Positions 1 through 8,566 of a stretch of DNA of 64,000 bases are shown here, piece after piece. Below the pieces are notes generated by a model that was not told the DNA's origin, did no database searches, and saw only the letters and a list, made by a program, of their open reading frames with translations. A program made the translations under genes and the position numbers. How positions within the stretch are numbered: the first letter of the stretch is position 1; every line of letters starts with the position of its first letter. This stretch comes from G965197675 sp965197675 (GTDB lineage Bacteria; Chloroflexota; Dehalococcoidia; Plut-88900), in contig OZ240221.1 in NCBI GenBank assembly GCA_965197675.1, positions 2,542,001 to 2,606,000 of the forward strand. The letters are read 5' to 3'.

Positions 1-602
1 CCTAAGTCCTTCATTCCCCCTTCGTCCGCCGTATTCATCTCAAAATTTCCAGGCTCCTTTTCTCTCGCGGCTTGATGCTCCCCAGCCCGCTCAAATGGTT
101 CCCTTCGGTAAACTCAGGATAAACTCTAAGCTCACCATGAGCGGGCTGGGGAGCCGTCGGATGCAATCCGGGGTGGGAGAGTGGGAAAAACCAACCAGGG
201 AGCGGGGGGATGTGTCCCCTCCTCCTGGATTCCCACTTTCGTGGGAATGACTAATGGAACGAGGCTTCCTTTTCCATCATTCCATTGCTTGACAGAGACC
301 TTTGAATAACCCCAGCATTGTCCCAAAATGAACCGCTTTGGATTCTTCGCTACGCTCAGAATGACACTGGTATGGGGCTTGGTCGCAAGTTACGCAAAGG
401 TCTCTGCTTGACACGGGAAGCCATCCGAGTGGTGCTGCATGGGATGGCTGTTCCCCGCTCATACTCTTCGACAGGCTCAGAATCCCACACATGGGGGAGT
501 TCAGAGGGAGGACACCCTCTCTGGCGGGGAGCTCGAGGGGTGTCCCCTCCAATCCCAAGATACGCCAGAGCGGGCGGGTGAGAACCAAGACAACTCGCTT
601 GC
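1..602. repeat. Gene-free repeat island at the window edge
   Basis: No convincing gene is seen here; short open frames in all directions lack family features. The stretch is made of modules that recur in other islands of the window. A perfect 14-bp inverted repeat (80-93 with 138-151, CCCCAGCCCGCTCA) encloses a module ending CTCACCATGA. A hairpin related to the main palindrome lies at about 229-248 (ATTCCCAC/GTGGGAAT). A 'TTCGACAGGCTCAG' module lies near 469-482. Function unknown; the islands may be non-autonomous repeats or transcription-end structures. Confidence 0.7.
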
Positions 603-631
603 TTGACCCACTCCTCTCGACCCGCTACAAT
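603..631 (+). promoter_or_regulatory. Putative promoter of the pyrophosphatase gene
   Basis: A TTGACC box (603-608) is followed after 17 bp by TACAAT (626-631), a good match to a sigma70-type promoter. The start codon at 675 lies about 37 nt past the expected transcription start. Predicted by eye only. Confidence 0.55.
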
Positions 632-674
632 TCCCAACCGACATAAATCTAGGCTTCACTCGGAGAATCCTCAC

Positions 675-2735
675 ATGACCATACTCATAATCAGCCTCGG
701 CGCTGGAGCCGGCGCCCTCCTGTTTTCTATCGTCCTCATCATGTTCATCATGAGACAGGACGAGGGCGACGACACCATGAAGCAGATAGCCTCGGCCATT
801 CAAGAGGGGGCGATGGCCTTCCTAACGCGAGAGTACGCCGTCCTATCGGGATTCGCACTCATAATCTTCGCCGTCTTGTGGATATTCATTGACATTGATG
901 TGTTAGACAAGATCGGAGGCTCCGATCGGACACTTCCCTCGACCGCCATATCCTATCTGGCAGGAGCAGTAGCTTCAGGACTGGCAGGGCTGATAGGCAT
1001 GAGCATCGCCGTCAGGGCCAACGTTAGAACTACCGCCAGAGCCAGAGATGGCCTTAGCCCCGCTCTGAGGGTGGCCTTCTCCAGCGGGGCCGTCATGGGT
1101 CTTACCGTGGTAGGCATTGGCCTGATAGGCGTAACGGCCCTTTACTGGGTCTTCAAAGACCCGTTGGTGGTAGCTGGGTTCAGCTTTGGAGCATCATCGG
1201 TGGCTCTCTTCGCTCGCGTAGGTGGAGGGATCTATACCAAGGCAGCCGACGTGGGGGCCGATCTCGTAGGGAAGGTCGAGGCAGGAATTCCAGAGGACGA
1301 CCCCCGCAATCCAGCCACGATAGCCGACAACGTCGGCGACAACGTAGGTGACGTGGCCGGTATGGGCGCCGACCTCTTCGAGTCCTACGTGGGATCCATC
1401 ATAGCCACCATGGCCCTGACCACGGCGGCAGTCTTCTCCATTTCCAATCCCAACGGAATCTTCTCCAGGGGCGACGCCACCAATTTCGATGACAGCGCCT
1501 TCGTGCTCCCCCTCTTGCTTGCTGCCATAGGCATCTTTTCCTCTATTCTGGGGACCTTTCTGGTGCGAACGGGAGAAGGCGCTGGAATGGGCCGCCTACT
1601 GTGGGCATTGCGCACAGGGGTATTTTCGTCCGGAGGACTCGTGCTGCTGGGCACCGGTATCGCCGTAGCGACCCTGGACCTGGATTTCAACCTCTTTTGG
1701 GCGGTGCTGGTGGGATTGGTGGCTGGACAGGTTATAGGAACCTCCACCGAGTACTTCACCTCCTATGAGTACCTGCCCACCAGGTGGCTATCTCGCCAGG
1801 CGCTAACCGGGCCAGCCACCATAATCATAGGTGGAGTTGGACTAGGGATGCTGAGCAATCTCATTCCCCTTGTCGCCATTGTAGTCGCTATCTGGATAGC
1901 CGATTGGCTGGCAGGACTTTACGGCATCGCCCTTGCCGCGGTGGGGATGCTTTCCACACTGGGAATCACCCTTGCCACCGATGCCTATGGTCCCGTCGCC
2001 GATAATGCAGGCGGTATAGCCGAACAGGCCCATTTGCCACCAGAGGTAAGGAAAAGGACCGACTCCCTGGACTCGTTGGGCAACACCACGGCCGCCACCG
2101 GTAAAGGATTCGCCATCGGCTCGGCGGTACTCACTGCGCTGGCTCTGATGGCAGCCTATTCTCAGGTCGTGGATATCGACATCATCAACGTTAGGTCGCC
2201 CTCCATTCTCATCGGGCTGCTTGTAGGGTCGGTCATGCCCTTCCTGTTCTCAGCCCTCAGCCTTCAGGCAGTGGGACGTGCGGCCAACCACATGGTCAGT
2301 GAAGTGCGGCGTCAGTTTCGAGAGATGCCTGGCATCATGGAAGGTACGCAGAAACCGGAATATGGCCGAGCCGTCGCTATCAGCACACAAGGCGCCCTTC
2401 GAGAAATGATCTTGCCAGGACTTCTGGCTATAGTCGCTCCCATAGTGGTGGGCATCATCCTGGGTGCAGAGGCCCTGGGCGGTCTGCTCATCGGCTCTAT
2501 AGCCAGCGGCGCCTTACTGGCTATCACCATGGCCAATGCAGGCGGCTCCTGGGACAACGCCAAGAAGTACATCGAGGCGGGGGCGCACGGGGGCAAAGGC
2601 TCCGAACCTCACAAAGCCGCCGTGGTGGGAGACACGGTGGGTGATCCCTTCAAGGACACCTCTGGACCGTCGCTGAACATCCTGCTGAAGCTGATGGCCA
2701 TCGTGGCCGTGGTCTTCGGCCCCCTGTTCCTGTAG
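675..2735 (+). CDS. hppA: K+-dependent membrane-bound pyrophosphatase
   Basis: Membrane-integral pyrophosphatase that couples PPi hydrolysis to H+ or Na+ export across the cytoplasmic membrane. The 686-residue product has many membrane helices and the family's substrate-site signatures: DVGADLVGKVEAGIPEDDPR, then DNVGDNVGDVAGMGADLFES, and near the C-terminus GDTVGDPFKDTSGPS. The motif GNTTAATGKG carries Ala where K+-independent enzymes carry Lys, which by family knowledge indicates K+ dependence. Whether it pumps H+ or Na+ cannot be decided by eye. An in-frame start exists at 603, but it overlaps the putative -35 box and adds a non-family N-terminus. ATG 675 gives the usual hydrophobic start, so I chose it. 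A strong hairpin follows the stop. Confidence 0.95.
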   Translation: MTILIISLGAGAGALLFSIVLIMFIMRQDEGDDTMKQIASAIQEGAMAFLTREYAVLSGFALIIFAVLWIFIDIDVLDKIGGSDRTLPSTAISYLAGAVASGLAGLIGMSIAVRANVRTTARARDGLSPALRVAFSSGAVMGLTVVGIGLIGVTALYWVFKDPLVVAGFSFGASSVALFARVGGGIYTKAADVGADLVGKVEAGIPEDDPRNPATIADNVGDNVGDVAGMGADLFESYVGSIIATMALTTAAVFSISNPNGIFSRGDATNFDDSAFVLPLLLAAIGIFSSILGTFLVRTGEGAGMGRLLWALRTGVFSSGGLVLLGTGIAVATLDLDFNLFWAVLVGLVAGQVIGTSTEYFTSYEYLPTRWLSRQALTGPATIIIGGVGLGMLSNLIPLVAIVVAIWIADWLAGLYGIALAAVGMLSTLGITLATDAYGPVADNAGGIAEQAHLPPEVRKRTDSLDSLGNTTAATGKGFAIGSAVLTALALMAAYSQVVDIDIINVRSPSILIGLLVGSVMPFLFSALSLQAVGRAANHMVSEVRRQFREMPGIMEGTQKPEYGRAVAISTQGALREMILPGLLAIVAPIVVGIILGAEALGGLLIGSIASGALLAITMANAGGSWDNAKKYIEAGAHGGKGSEPHKAAVVGDTVGDPFKDTSGPSLNILLKLMAIVAVVFGPLFL

Positions 2736-2761
2736 CAAGCGTTTCTAATAGCATGCGAAGA

Positions 2762-2794
2762 GGGGGGCGGGCCGACAAAGTCGGCCCGCCCCCT
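2762..2794 (+). terminator. Strong GC-rich hairpin after hppA
   Basis: A stem of 13-14 bp (GGGGGCGGGCCGA at 2763-2775 pairs with TCGGCCCGCCCCC at 2781-2793) closes a 5-nt loop, CAAAG. It lies 27 nt past the hppA stop. There is no clear U-tract, so it may act as a non-canonical terminator or as an mRNA-stabilising hairpin. Confidence 0.7.
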
Positions 2795-2936
2795 TGGATT
2801 ATCTATTGCTCTTTCGATTCGAAGAACGCTTCCGACGTTCCTGTACTAGTAGAACCCCCGAGACCCATACGTGTCTTGATTCGACTACGTCGTTGAAGAC
2901 TAGGCCGCTGTCGAGTTGATTTTCGTAGCCTCTGAT

Positions 2937-3698
2937 CTAGCCGGATGGATACTTGAGTACGTTCTTGTACTTACGATAGCAAGGCAAGCACGATGGCTTA
3001 CTCTTGCCAGTCTCTTCGGGATTTCCACAAGTGTGACAATGTTTTTCTGGGTAGTCGGAGTTACTATATCTGGTCCAGATCTCCATGTGTTTTGGACAGA
3101 AAGGTTCAAGAGGGTTAGCTGGCACTTTAGTTCCGCAACGGATACAGTAACCACGTGTTAAGACTGGCTCGGTAATTGCGCTGGCTAACTTAGACACACC
3201 TCGTGCCGCCCTAGAAATACCGCCAGCTGCCTTTGACAGAGTACTTGTGCGAACTTCTTTGCTGGCTTTCACAATCCTTTGAGATTCTTCAAAGACCTCC
3301 TCATATAGCTCCAGATCCGTATCCTTGGAGACGAGTATCCCCATTTCGTAGTTTCTGTCCTGGGAGTATTCATAGAGATTCATGGAAGTTATGAGCGCCT
3401 CGTTCTCATTCAAGTAGCACTTGGCGTGAAGGTCTTTCAAAAAGCTCGTTTTGACGTGATTTAGCGAGTCGAGCCACTTTCTTGTTTCGTCCCATCCTTT
3501 CTTATTCCCAGACCCCTCCTGGCGTCTATAAACTAGGCGAATGTCAAGATTAGGGAATTTCTTCTTCTCTTCGAACAACTTCTTCAGTCGGCCGTGAAGA
3601 CTTACATATGGACTTATGATCACTAGACGAGTTTTGGCGTCCTTGATTATCTGTGTGAGATGATTATTGACGCCACTTGTGTCGAGAAACTTTGCCAT
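2937..3698 (-). CDS. PLD-like domain protein with C-terminal zinc-finger region
   Basis: About 253 residues. The N-terminal two thirds look like a single phospholipase-D-like domain: a first strand 'LVIISPYVS', then the catalytic-type motif LHAKCYLNENEALITSMNLY with HxK and a following Asn/Ser. Proteins with one HxK motif usually work as dimers; family members include nucleases and lipases, so the substrate is open. The last ~65 residues have two Cys pairs (CIRCG and CHTCG) followed by CxKH and CLPCY, consistent with zinc ribbons. ATG 3698 is preferred over an upstream start at 3746 because AGGAAAGG lies just upstream. Base composition is visibly more AT-rich than the flanking genes, suggesting acquisition. 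Confidence 0.75.
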   Translation of the reverse strand: MAKFLDTSGVNNHLTQIIKDAKTRLVIISPYVSLHGRLKKLFEEKKKFPNLDIRLVYRRQEGSGNKKGWDETRKWLDSLNHVKTSFLKDLHAKCYLNENEALITSMNLYEYSQDRNYEMGILVSKDTDLELYEEVFEESQRIVKASKEVRTSTLSKAAGGISRAARGVSKLASAITEPVLTRGYCIRCGTKVPANPLEPFCPKHMEIWTRYSNSDYPEKHCHTCGNPEETGKSKPSCLPCYRKYKNVLKYPSG

Positions 3699-3778
3699 GC
3701 AGGTTTTCCTTTCCTGGCCGAGGTAGCTACTCTGGCCCTGGAACAAACTGATACATAGTCGACGAATACACGCCCTTC

Positions 3779-4408
3779 TTACCCAGCAGCCTCACCGACG
3801 AAGGGGTTCCACTTCTTCTCGTCGCCGATGGTGGTGTGAGGCCCGTGGCCCGGCAGCACGATGGTCTCCTCCGGCAAGACCAACAGCTTGGTCTTGATGC
3901 TGTGCATCAGCTGGTCCCAGTCGCCCCCGGCGAAATCAGTCCTGCCGATGCTGCTCTTGAACAGGGTATCGCCGGTGAAGACCACCCCATGACCGTAGAA
4001 GGAGACGCCGCCGGGCGTATGGCCGTGGGTCTCGATGACCCGGAACCTCAGCTCCCCCAAATCCACCTGATACCCCTCCTCCAAGTAGAAGTCGGGGTCG
4101 GGCGGTGGGCGGTAGTCGGGGATGATCGAGTCTCCCTCAGGAGAGTCCTGCCACATGGAGACGTCGTTGGCGTGAACTCCAAAGGCGGCGTTGGTCGATT
4201 CCTGGACCGCCGCCGCCGCGCCCACGTGGTCTTCGTGGCCGTGGGTAGTAAGTATGTACCTTATCTCCAGCTCCAAGTCGGCGACGGCCTTGAGTATCGC
4301 CGGAGCATCCGCTCCGACATCGATCAGGGCGGCCTCCCTGGTCTCTTCGGAGCCGATTATGTAAACGTTCTCCATGTATGGCCCCACTACTATCGATTTC
4401 AGGATCAT
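3779..4408 (-). CDS. MBL-fold metallo-hydrolase, glyoxalase II-like
   Basis: A 209-residue metallo-beta-lactamase-fold hydrolase. The metal-binding motif THGHEDHVGA appears near residues 54-63, followed by ETHGHTPGGVSF, FTGDTLF and a C-terminal LPGHGP, in the order expected for the YcbL/GloB-like subgroup. Members hydrolyse thioesters such as S-lactoylglutathione or related compounds; the actual substrate is not shown by sequence. ATG 4408 follows a GAGGAGC-like ribosome site. A promoter-like pair lies upstream on the same strand. It is monocistronic as seen, with a PLD-like gene downstream on the same strand after an 80-bp gap. Confidence 0.85.
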   Translation of the reverse strand: MILKSIVVGPYMENVYIIGSEETREAALIDVGADAPAILKAVADLELEIRYILTTHGHEDHVGAAAAVQESTNAAFGVHANDVSMWQDSPEGDSIIPDYRPPPDPDFYLEEGYQVDLGELRFRVIETHGHTPGGVSFYGHGVVFTGDTLFKSSIGRTDFAGGDWDQLMHSIKTKLLVLPEETIVLPGHGPHTTIGDEKKWNPFVGEAAG

Positions 4409-4447
4409 CTTCTAAAGAGCTCCTCGTAGATAAGTCCCTCAATCTAC

Positions 4448-4476
4448 CTTCTACCTTGTGGTATTGAGGGTGTCAA
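4448..4476 (-). promoter_or_regulatory. Putative promoter of the MBL-fold gene
   Basis: On the minus strand TTGACA (4476-4471) is followed after 17 bp by TAGAAG (4453-4448), about 40 nt before the ATG at 4408. The bases after the -35 box (CCCTCA) resemble those at other promoters in this window. Confidence 0.5.
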
Positions 4477-4551
4477 CGCAGGTATAAGCCCCAAATTCCC
4501 CGGCCCCTTTTCCCTCGGTGGAAGGGGTGTCTCCGCTCACCCTCTATGCCG

Positions 4552-5557
4552 TCATTCCCGTGCTTGACACGGTGTGAATTCACATTTCAAGTGCAACACC
4601 TGACCTGAGAAGATTTCGGACGGGGTACGGTAGCCCAAGCATTTGCGCGGGGTATTGTTGTAGACCTGCACCAGCTGAGTAAATCGCTCCTCAGAGACTG
4701 CTGCCAAGTCGGTCTTACGGAGCAGGGTACGCCGCATCCGCCCTATGGCGTTCTCCACTCCACACTTCTGCCAGGGGGAGTAGGTATCGCAGAAGAAGGT
4801 CTGTATGCCCAGGTCGTGGAGTTGGTAATGCCTTGCGAACTCAGCCCCATTATCGAATGTTACCGTCTGAGGCCACTCTGGGGGCAGGGGAGCCATTATC
4901 CTGGCCATAGCGGAGGCTATGGGATCTGATGCCTTCCCCTGGGGTCTGAGAGCTATGAGCAGACGGGAGTGGCGCTCGTGAAGGGTGAGGACAGCATGGC
5001 TGTGGTCCCTGAACAGCATCAGATCCGCCTCCCAATGGCCTGGGGTCTGCCGGTCATCGGCTTCCTGGGGGCGTTCCGCCAGGGGGCGACGGAGCTGGAT
5101 GAAGGAAGGGGACCTGCCTCCCCAGCGCCCACGCCAGCCCCTCCTCCACTTGCCACGAGGCAGGTAGTGACGCCATGAGTACTCCTTCTTCCGCACCACC
5201 TGCGCATAGATGAATCGATATATACTCTCGTGGGAGATGACCACCCGTCCTGCCTCCAGGGCCATACGACCGGCCACCTGCTCAGGAGACCACCCCCGGA
5301 CGGCAGAGGACCTGTTCCCGCAACTCCGCATCCCGTTCCAACCGCAAGCCACGCCAGCGCCTAGCCTGCGCCTGCTCCTCGGCGTACACCGGCTTGTATT
5401 CACCACTCTGTGAACCGTTGCGCTTCATCTCTCTAGCAACCGTCGATGGCGGGCGATCCACACTTGCCGCGATTTGGCGGACTGTCTGTCCCGCACTGTG
5501 TAGACGGGCCATTTCACATCGTTCTTCAATGGTGAGATGCCTATATCCTTTTCCCAT
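4552..5557 (-). pseudogene. IS30-family transposase, broken by a 5-bp deletion
   Basis: The reading frame starts at ATG 5557 (MGKGYRHLTIEERCEMA, an IS30-type helix-turn-helix) but shifts near 5295-5302. There copy B reads GTCTGAAGCAGGGGTGG on its plus strand and this copy lacks 5 bp. The remainder, in another frame, carries the DDE-type catalytic segments: GHWEADLMLF, VTFDNGAEF and QKCGVENAIGRM. The stop codon at 4552-4554 lies outside the element, in the flanking repeat, so the IS itself has no stop. Relative to copy B there are also substitutions, such as Cys for Gly before GVENA. Inactive unless complemented by copy B. Confidence 0.9.
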
Positions 5558-5601
5558 GTCAACACCTTAACTAGGCGTTGCACTTCGTTTGTGAGTTTAG
5601 C
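4573..5601 (-). mobile_element. IS30-family insertion sequence, copy A (frameshifted)
   Basis: A 1029-bp element, inverted relative to copy B at 34665-35698 and nearly identical over its length. In transposase orientation it begins GCTAAACTCAC and ends GTGAATTCACA. The terminal inverted repeats share AAGTGCAACACCT about 14-17 bp inside the ends. It is flanked by a 3-bp direct repeat CGG (4570-4572 and 5602-5604). Removing the element restores a repeat module, TTGACACGG-AAATTCAG. It is 5 bp shorter than copy B because of a deletion inside the transposase gene. Confidence 0.9.
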
Positions 5602-5901
5602 CGGAAATTCAGGAGAGAGATGCTGCACGGGGGGATGTGCCCCGCTCACTCCCTTCAACATACTCAGGATAAACTCTAAGCTCACCATGAATAGGGGGCT
5701 CCTTGTTGAGGTGGAGACCTGTGAGAGCCTTTGTCAGAAAGTCGAATGTTTTGTTTCCCACCCTCCCACCCAGGTAAGTTTTTGGGGGTGGGGGCATATC
5801 CTCCTTCAACAAAGCTCAGGACAGGCCCAGGCCCCCTACCAGAGAGATACTCCCTCTGGACTCCCTCTCACTGTGAGTAGGTTGGAGGTGGGGAGTCTAG
5901 G
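5602..5901. repeat. Repeat island between IS copy A and nuoA
   Basis: No gene is supported. The first ~90 bp (to 5692, ending CTAAGCTCACCATGA) continue the composite repeat that IS copy A interrupts; the left half, including GTCATTCCCGTGCTTGACA, is at 4551-4569. Further modules follow: a CACCCAGGTAAGTTTTTGGG segment and, at about 5881-5900, GGTTGGAGGTGGGGAGTCTAG, a module that also ends islands near 18315, 35792 and 44131. Confidence 0.7.
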
Positions 5902-5947
5902 AAGCCCCTACATTGTGCTGTATTTCACTTGCACTTGGTAGGGGCTT
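5902..5947 (+). promoter_or_regulatory. Perfect inverted repeat covering the nuoA ribosome-binding site
   Basis: AAGCCCCTAC (5902-5911) is perfectly complementary to GTAGGGGCTT (5938-5947), which includes the ribosome-binding site and abuts the ATG at 5948. In mRNA the 10-bp stem with a 26-nt loop would hide the initiation region. It could control translation of the whole operon, or be a protein-binding palindrome. Seen directly; function inferred. Confidence 0.55.
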
Positions 5948-6358
5948 ATGCTATATTCTGTGAAACCTGGGCAAGGAGATGAGGCGTTGCTTGCCGATTA
6001 CGGTTACATAGGCATATACCTGATCCTGGCCACATTCATTCCAATAACCATGCTCCTCATCCCCTGGATGCTGAGCTTCGTAGGAGTCAAACCCAGGAAC
6101 CCCACCCCTGTCAAGATGCAGACCTACGAGTCGGGTATTCAGACCGTGGGAGGCTCCTGGGTCAGATATAACTTCCGGTACTACTTCTTCGCCCTCCTCT
6201 TCGTGATCTTCGACGTCGAAGTGGTCTTCCTCTTCCCGTGGGCAGTGCATCTCGATCAGCTCCAGCTATTCGGCCTGATCGAGATGGGGATATTCATAAC
6301 AATCCTTCTCATTGGGTTCGCATACGCATGGCGCAAAAAGGCCCTAGAATGGAACTAA
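5948..6358 (+). CDS. nuoA: NADH-quinone oxidoreductase subunit A
   Basis: 136-residue membrane subunit of complex I. Three helices are visible: YIGIYLILATFIPITMLLIP, then FALLFVIFDVEVVFLFPWAV, then IEMGIFITILLIGFAYAW. The family signatures KMQTYESGIQ and RYYFFALLFVIFDVEVVFLF, with conserved acidic residues in the second helix, are present. It is the first gene of an eleven-gene operon in the canonical order without nuoE, nuoF and nuoG. The start overlaps a hairpin described separately. nuoB follows after 7 bp. Confidence 0.95.
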   Translation: MLYSVKPGQGDEALLADYGYIGIYLILATFIPITMLLIPWMLSFVGVKPRNPTPVKMQTYESGIQTVGGSWVRYNFRYYFFALLFVIFDVEVVFLFPWAVHLDQLQLFGLIEMGIFITILLIGFAYAWRKKALEWN

Positions 6359-6365
6359 GCTCAAC

Positions 6366-6983
6366 ATGAACAAGCCAAAGCAACAGGGCGTCGGCGTGTT
6401 TACCACTCCTATAGATATTCAGGCCATGGACAAGTCTGAGGGAGAGATGACCCAGTCGCTCAAGGACCAGTCCCAACACCCATTCCCCGACCCTGTTCTA
6501 GAAGTACCGGAAGACCTTAAACGCAACATCTTGGTAACGACTGTAGATACCGTCCTCAACTGGGGCAGGAGAAATGCCGTATGGCCTCTGACCTTTGGGT
6601 TGGCCTGCTGTGCTTTCGAGATGATCGGCACCGCCATGGCCCGTTTCGACATCGCCAGGTTCGGCATGGAGGCATTTCGGGCTTCGCCACGCCAGGCGGA
6701 CCTGATGATAGTAGCGGGCACCGTAACCTGGAAGATGGCCCCGGCCATAAAGCGCATCTACGAGCAGATGGCCGAGCCCAAGTGGGTGATATCAATGGGG
6801 GTATGCGCCACCAGTGGCGGCCCATACTACGAGGCGTATAGCGTGGTCCCTGGCGTGAATCGAATCGTGCCTGTCGACGTCTACGTTCCCGGCTGCCCTC
6901 CCAGGCCCGAGGCCCTTCTCTACGCCCTCATGCAGCTCCAGGAAAAAATCAAGAAGTACTCTTTAGCCCAGAAGAAGAGCTAG
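6366..6983 (+). CDS. nuoB: NADH-quinone oxidoreductase subunit B (N2 cluster)
   Basis: 205 residues. The subunit holds the [4Fe-4S] cluster N2 that passes electrons to quinone. The ligands are visible in LACCAFEM (tandem Cys), MGVCATSGG and VPGCPPRPEALLYALMQL. The ~65-residue N-terminal extension before the conserved core (NWGRRNAVWPLTFG) is longer than in E. coli NuoB and rich in charged residues. Peripheral arm, membrane-bound on the cytoplasmic side. nuoC starts 6 bp past its stop. Confidence 0.95.
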   Translation: MNKPKQQGVGVFTTPIDIQAMDKSEGEMTQSLKDQSQHPFPDPVLEVPEDLKRNILVTTVDTVLNWGRRNAVWPLTFGLACCAFEMIGTAMARFDIARFGMEAFRASPRQADLMIVAGTVTWKMAPAIKRIYEQMAEPKWVISMGVCATSGGPYYEAYSVVPGVNRIVPVDVYVPGCPPRPEALLYALMQLQEKIKKYSLAQKKS

Positions 6984-6989
6984 TCACCC

Positions 6990-7436
6990 GTGACTGTCTC
7001 GCTGAATATCCAGCAAATCTCCAAGCAGATACAAGAGAAGTTCCCCGATTCGGTGATTGAAGCCGACGGGGAATATCTCCTATTGCAGAATAGCTCGTTG
7101 GAGAAAGTCGCTCGATACTGCCACGATGCTCCAGACATCAAGCTGGACTTCCTGAGCAGCGTTACCGGCGTCGACTACATAGACTACTTCGAGGTCATCT
7201 ATTACCTGGTATCCATAGAGCACAACCACCGGCTTATTCTGAAAACCAGACTCTACGATAGAGACGATCCCAAGGTCTCATCCCTAACCAGCATATGGCA
7301 AGGCGCCATTCTACAAGAGCGAGAGGTGTACGATCTGATGGGCATCAGCTTCATCGGACACCCGGACCTTAAAAGGATATTCCTCTGGGAAGGGTTTCCA
7401 GGTTATCCCCATCGCAAGGACTTTACCAGCGGATAA
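6990..7436 (+). CDS. nuoC: NADH-quinone oxidoreductase subunit C
   Basis: 148 residues, starting at GTG. The 30-kDa subunit of the peripheral arm, helping to form the quinone-reducing connection with NuoD. It carries the family signature in the C-terminal half: EREVYDLMGISFIGHPDLKR, ending with GYPHRKDF. Stand-alone rather than fused to NuoD as in E. coli. nuoD follows after 26 bp with the ribosome site AAGGTGATT. Confidence 0.93.
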   Translation: MTVSLNIQQISKQIQEKFPDSVIEADGEYLLLQNSSLEKVARYCHDAPDIKLDFLSSVTGVDYIDYFEVIYYLVSIEHNHRLILKTRLYDRDDPKVSSLTSIWQGAILQEREVYDLMGISFIGHPDLKRIFLWEGFPGYPHRKDFTSG

Positions 7437-7462
7437 GCAACCAACAAGAAGGTGATTCCAGG

Positions 7463-8566
7463 ATGACGCTCAAGACCGAAGAGGTAATGGTAAACATAGG
7501 GCCTCAGCACCCCAGCACTCACGGGGTCTTTCGCATGAGAGTCACCTTCGATGGCGAGGTAGTGACAGAGTTAGAACCCGTCTTCGGTTACCTCCATCGC
7601 GGCTCGGAGAAGCTGGGCGAGGAGCGTACCTACACCCAGGTCATCACCCTCACGGACAGGTTGGACTACCTGGCTTCCATGACAAACAACCAGGCCTACG
7701 TTCTATCAGCGGAGAAGCTGGCCGGCATCGAGCCGCCGGAGAGGGCCAAGTACATCCGAGTCCTCATGGCGGAGCTGACGCGCTTGGCGAGCCATCTCAT
7801 GGGCCTCGGATTCTTCATCAACGACCTGGGCGCCCTGGCAACACCATTGATGTATATGTTCCGGGAGCGCGAGAAGATATTGGACCTGTTTGAGTTGGTC
7901 TGCGGCGCCCGCATAACCTTCAGCTATATGCGAGTTGGCGGAGTGAGCGGTGACCTGCCCGATGAGTTTACGCCAGCCCTACAGAAATTCGTGGACGAGA
8001 TGCCCGGCCATATAGACGAGTACGAGACCCTGCTTAGGGAAAACGAGATACTGGTTTCCCGAACCAAGGGGATCGGCGTACTGCCTAGAGAACAGGCTAT
8101 CAACGCCTCCATAACCGGGCCTATGCTTCGAGCCAGCGGCGTGCCATGGGACCTTCGCAAGACCGACCCTTACGAAGTCTATGATCGCTTCGACTTCGAC
8201 GTTCCCGTGGGCAAGACAGGTGACACCTACGATAGATTCCTAGTCCGCATGGAAGAGATGCGGGAGAGCATCCGAATCATAAAACAGGCCATGGAGCAGA
8301 TTCCTCCAGGTCCCTTCCGAGCCGAGGCCCCGGCCCTAATACGCCCACCTAAAGGAGAGGCCTACGCTCACGTCGAAGCCCCCAAGGGAGAGTTAGGATT
8401 CTATCTCGTCAGCGATGGCTCCATATCGCCCTACCGGTGCAAGATCCGCTCCCCCTCCTTCATCAACCTTACAGTGCTCAGGGACCTGACAGTCGGCTGG
8501 AAGCTGGCCGACCTGATCGTGGTATTCGGTAGCTTCGACATCAACATGGGCGAGGTCGACCGTTAA
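7463..8566 (+). CDS. nuoD: NADH-quinone oxidoreductase subunit D
   Basis: 367 residues. The 49-kDa, hydrogenase-large-subunit-like protein that forms the quinone pocket together with NuoB. It begins with NIGPQHPSTHGVFRM, where His residues near the quinone head group are conserved, continues with GYLHRGSEKL, and ends FDINMGEVDR, typical of the family. Its stop overlaps the nuoH ATG (TAATG). Confidence 0.95.
   Translation: MTLKTEEVMVNIGPQHPSTHGVFRMRVTFDGEVVTELEPVFGYLHRGSEKLGEERTYTQVITLTDRLDYLASMTNNQAYVLSAEKLAGIEPPERAKYIRVLMAELTRLASHLMGLGFFINDLGALATPLMYMFREREKILDLFELVCGARITFSYMRVGGVSGDLPDEFTPALQKFVDEMPGHIDEYETLLRENEILVSRTKGIGVLPREQAINASITGPMLRASGVPWDLRKTDPYEVYDRFDFDVPVGKTGDTYDRFLVRMEEMRESIRIIKQAMEQIPPGPFRAEAPALIRPPKGEAYAHVEAPKGELGFYLVSDGSISPYRCKIRSPSFINLTVLRDLTVGWKLADLIVVFGSFDINMGEVDR

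Noticed and set aside
132..588. Several open frames of 60-100 codons on both strands in the first 600 bp
   Set aside because: They run through repeat modules found elsewhere in the window, overlap each other, and have low-complexity products without family features.
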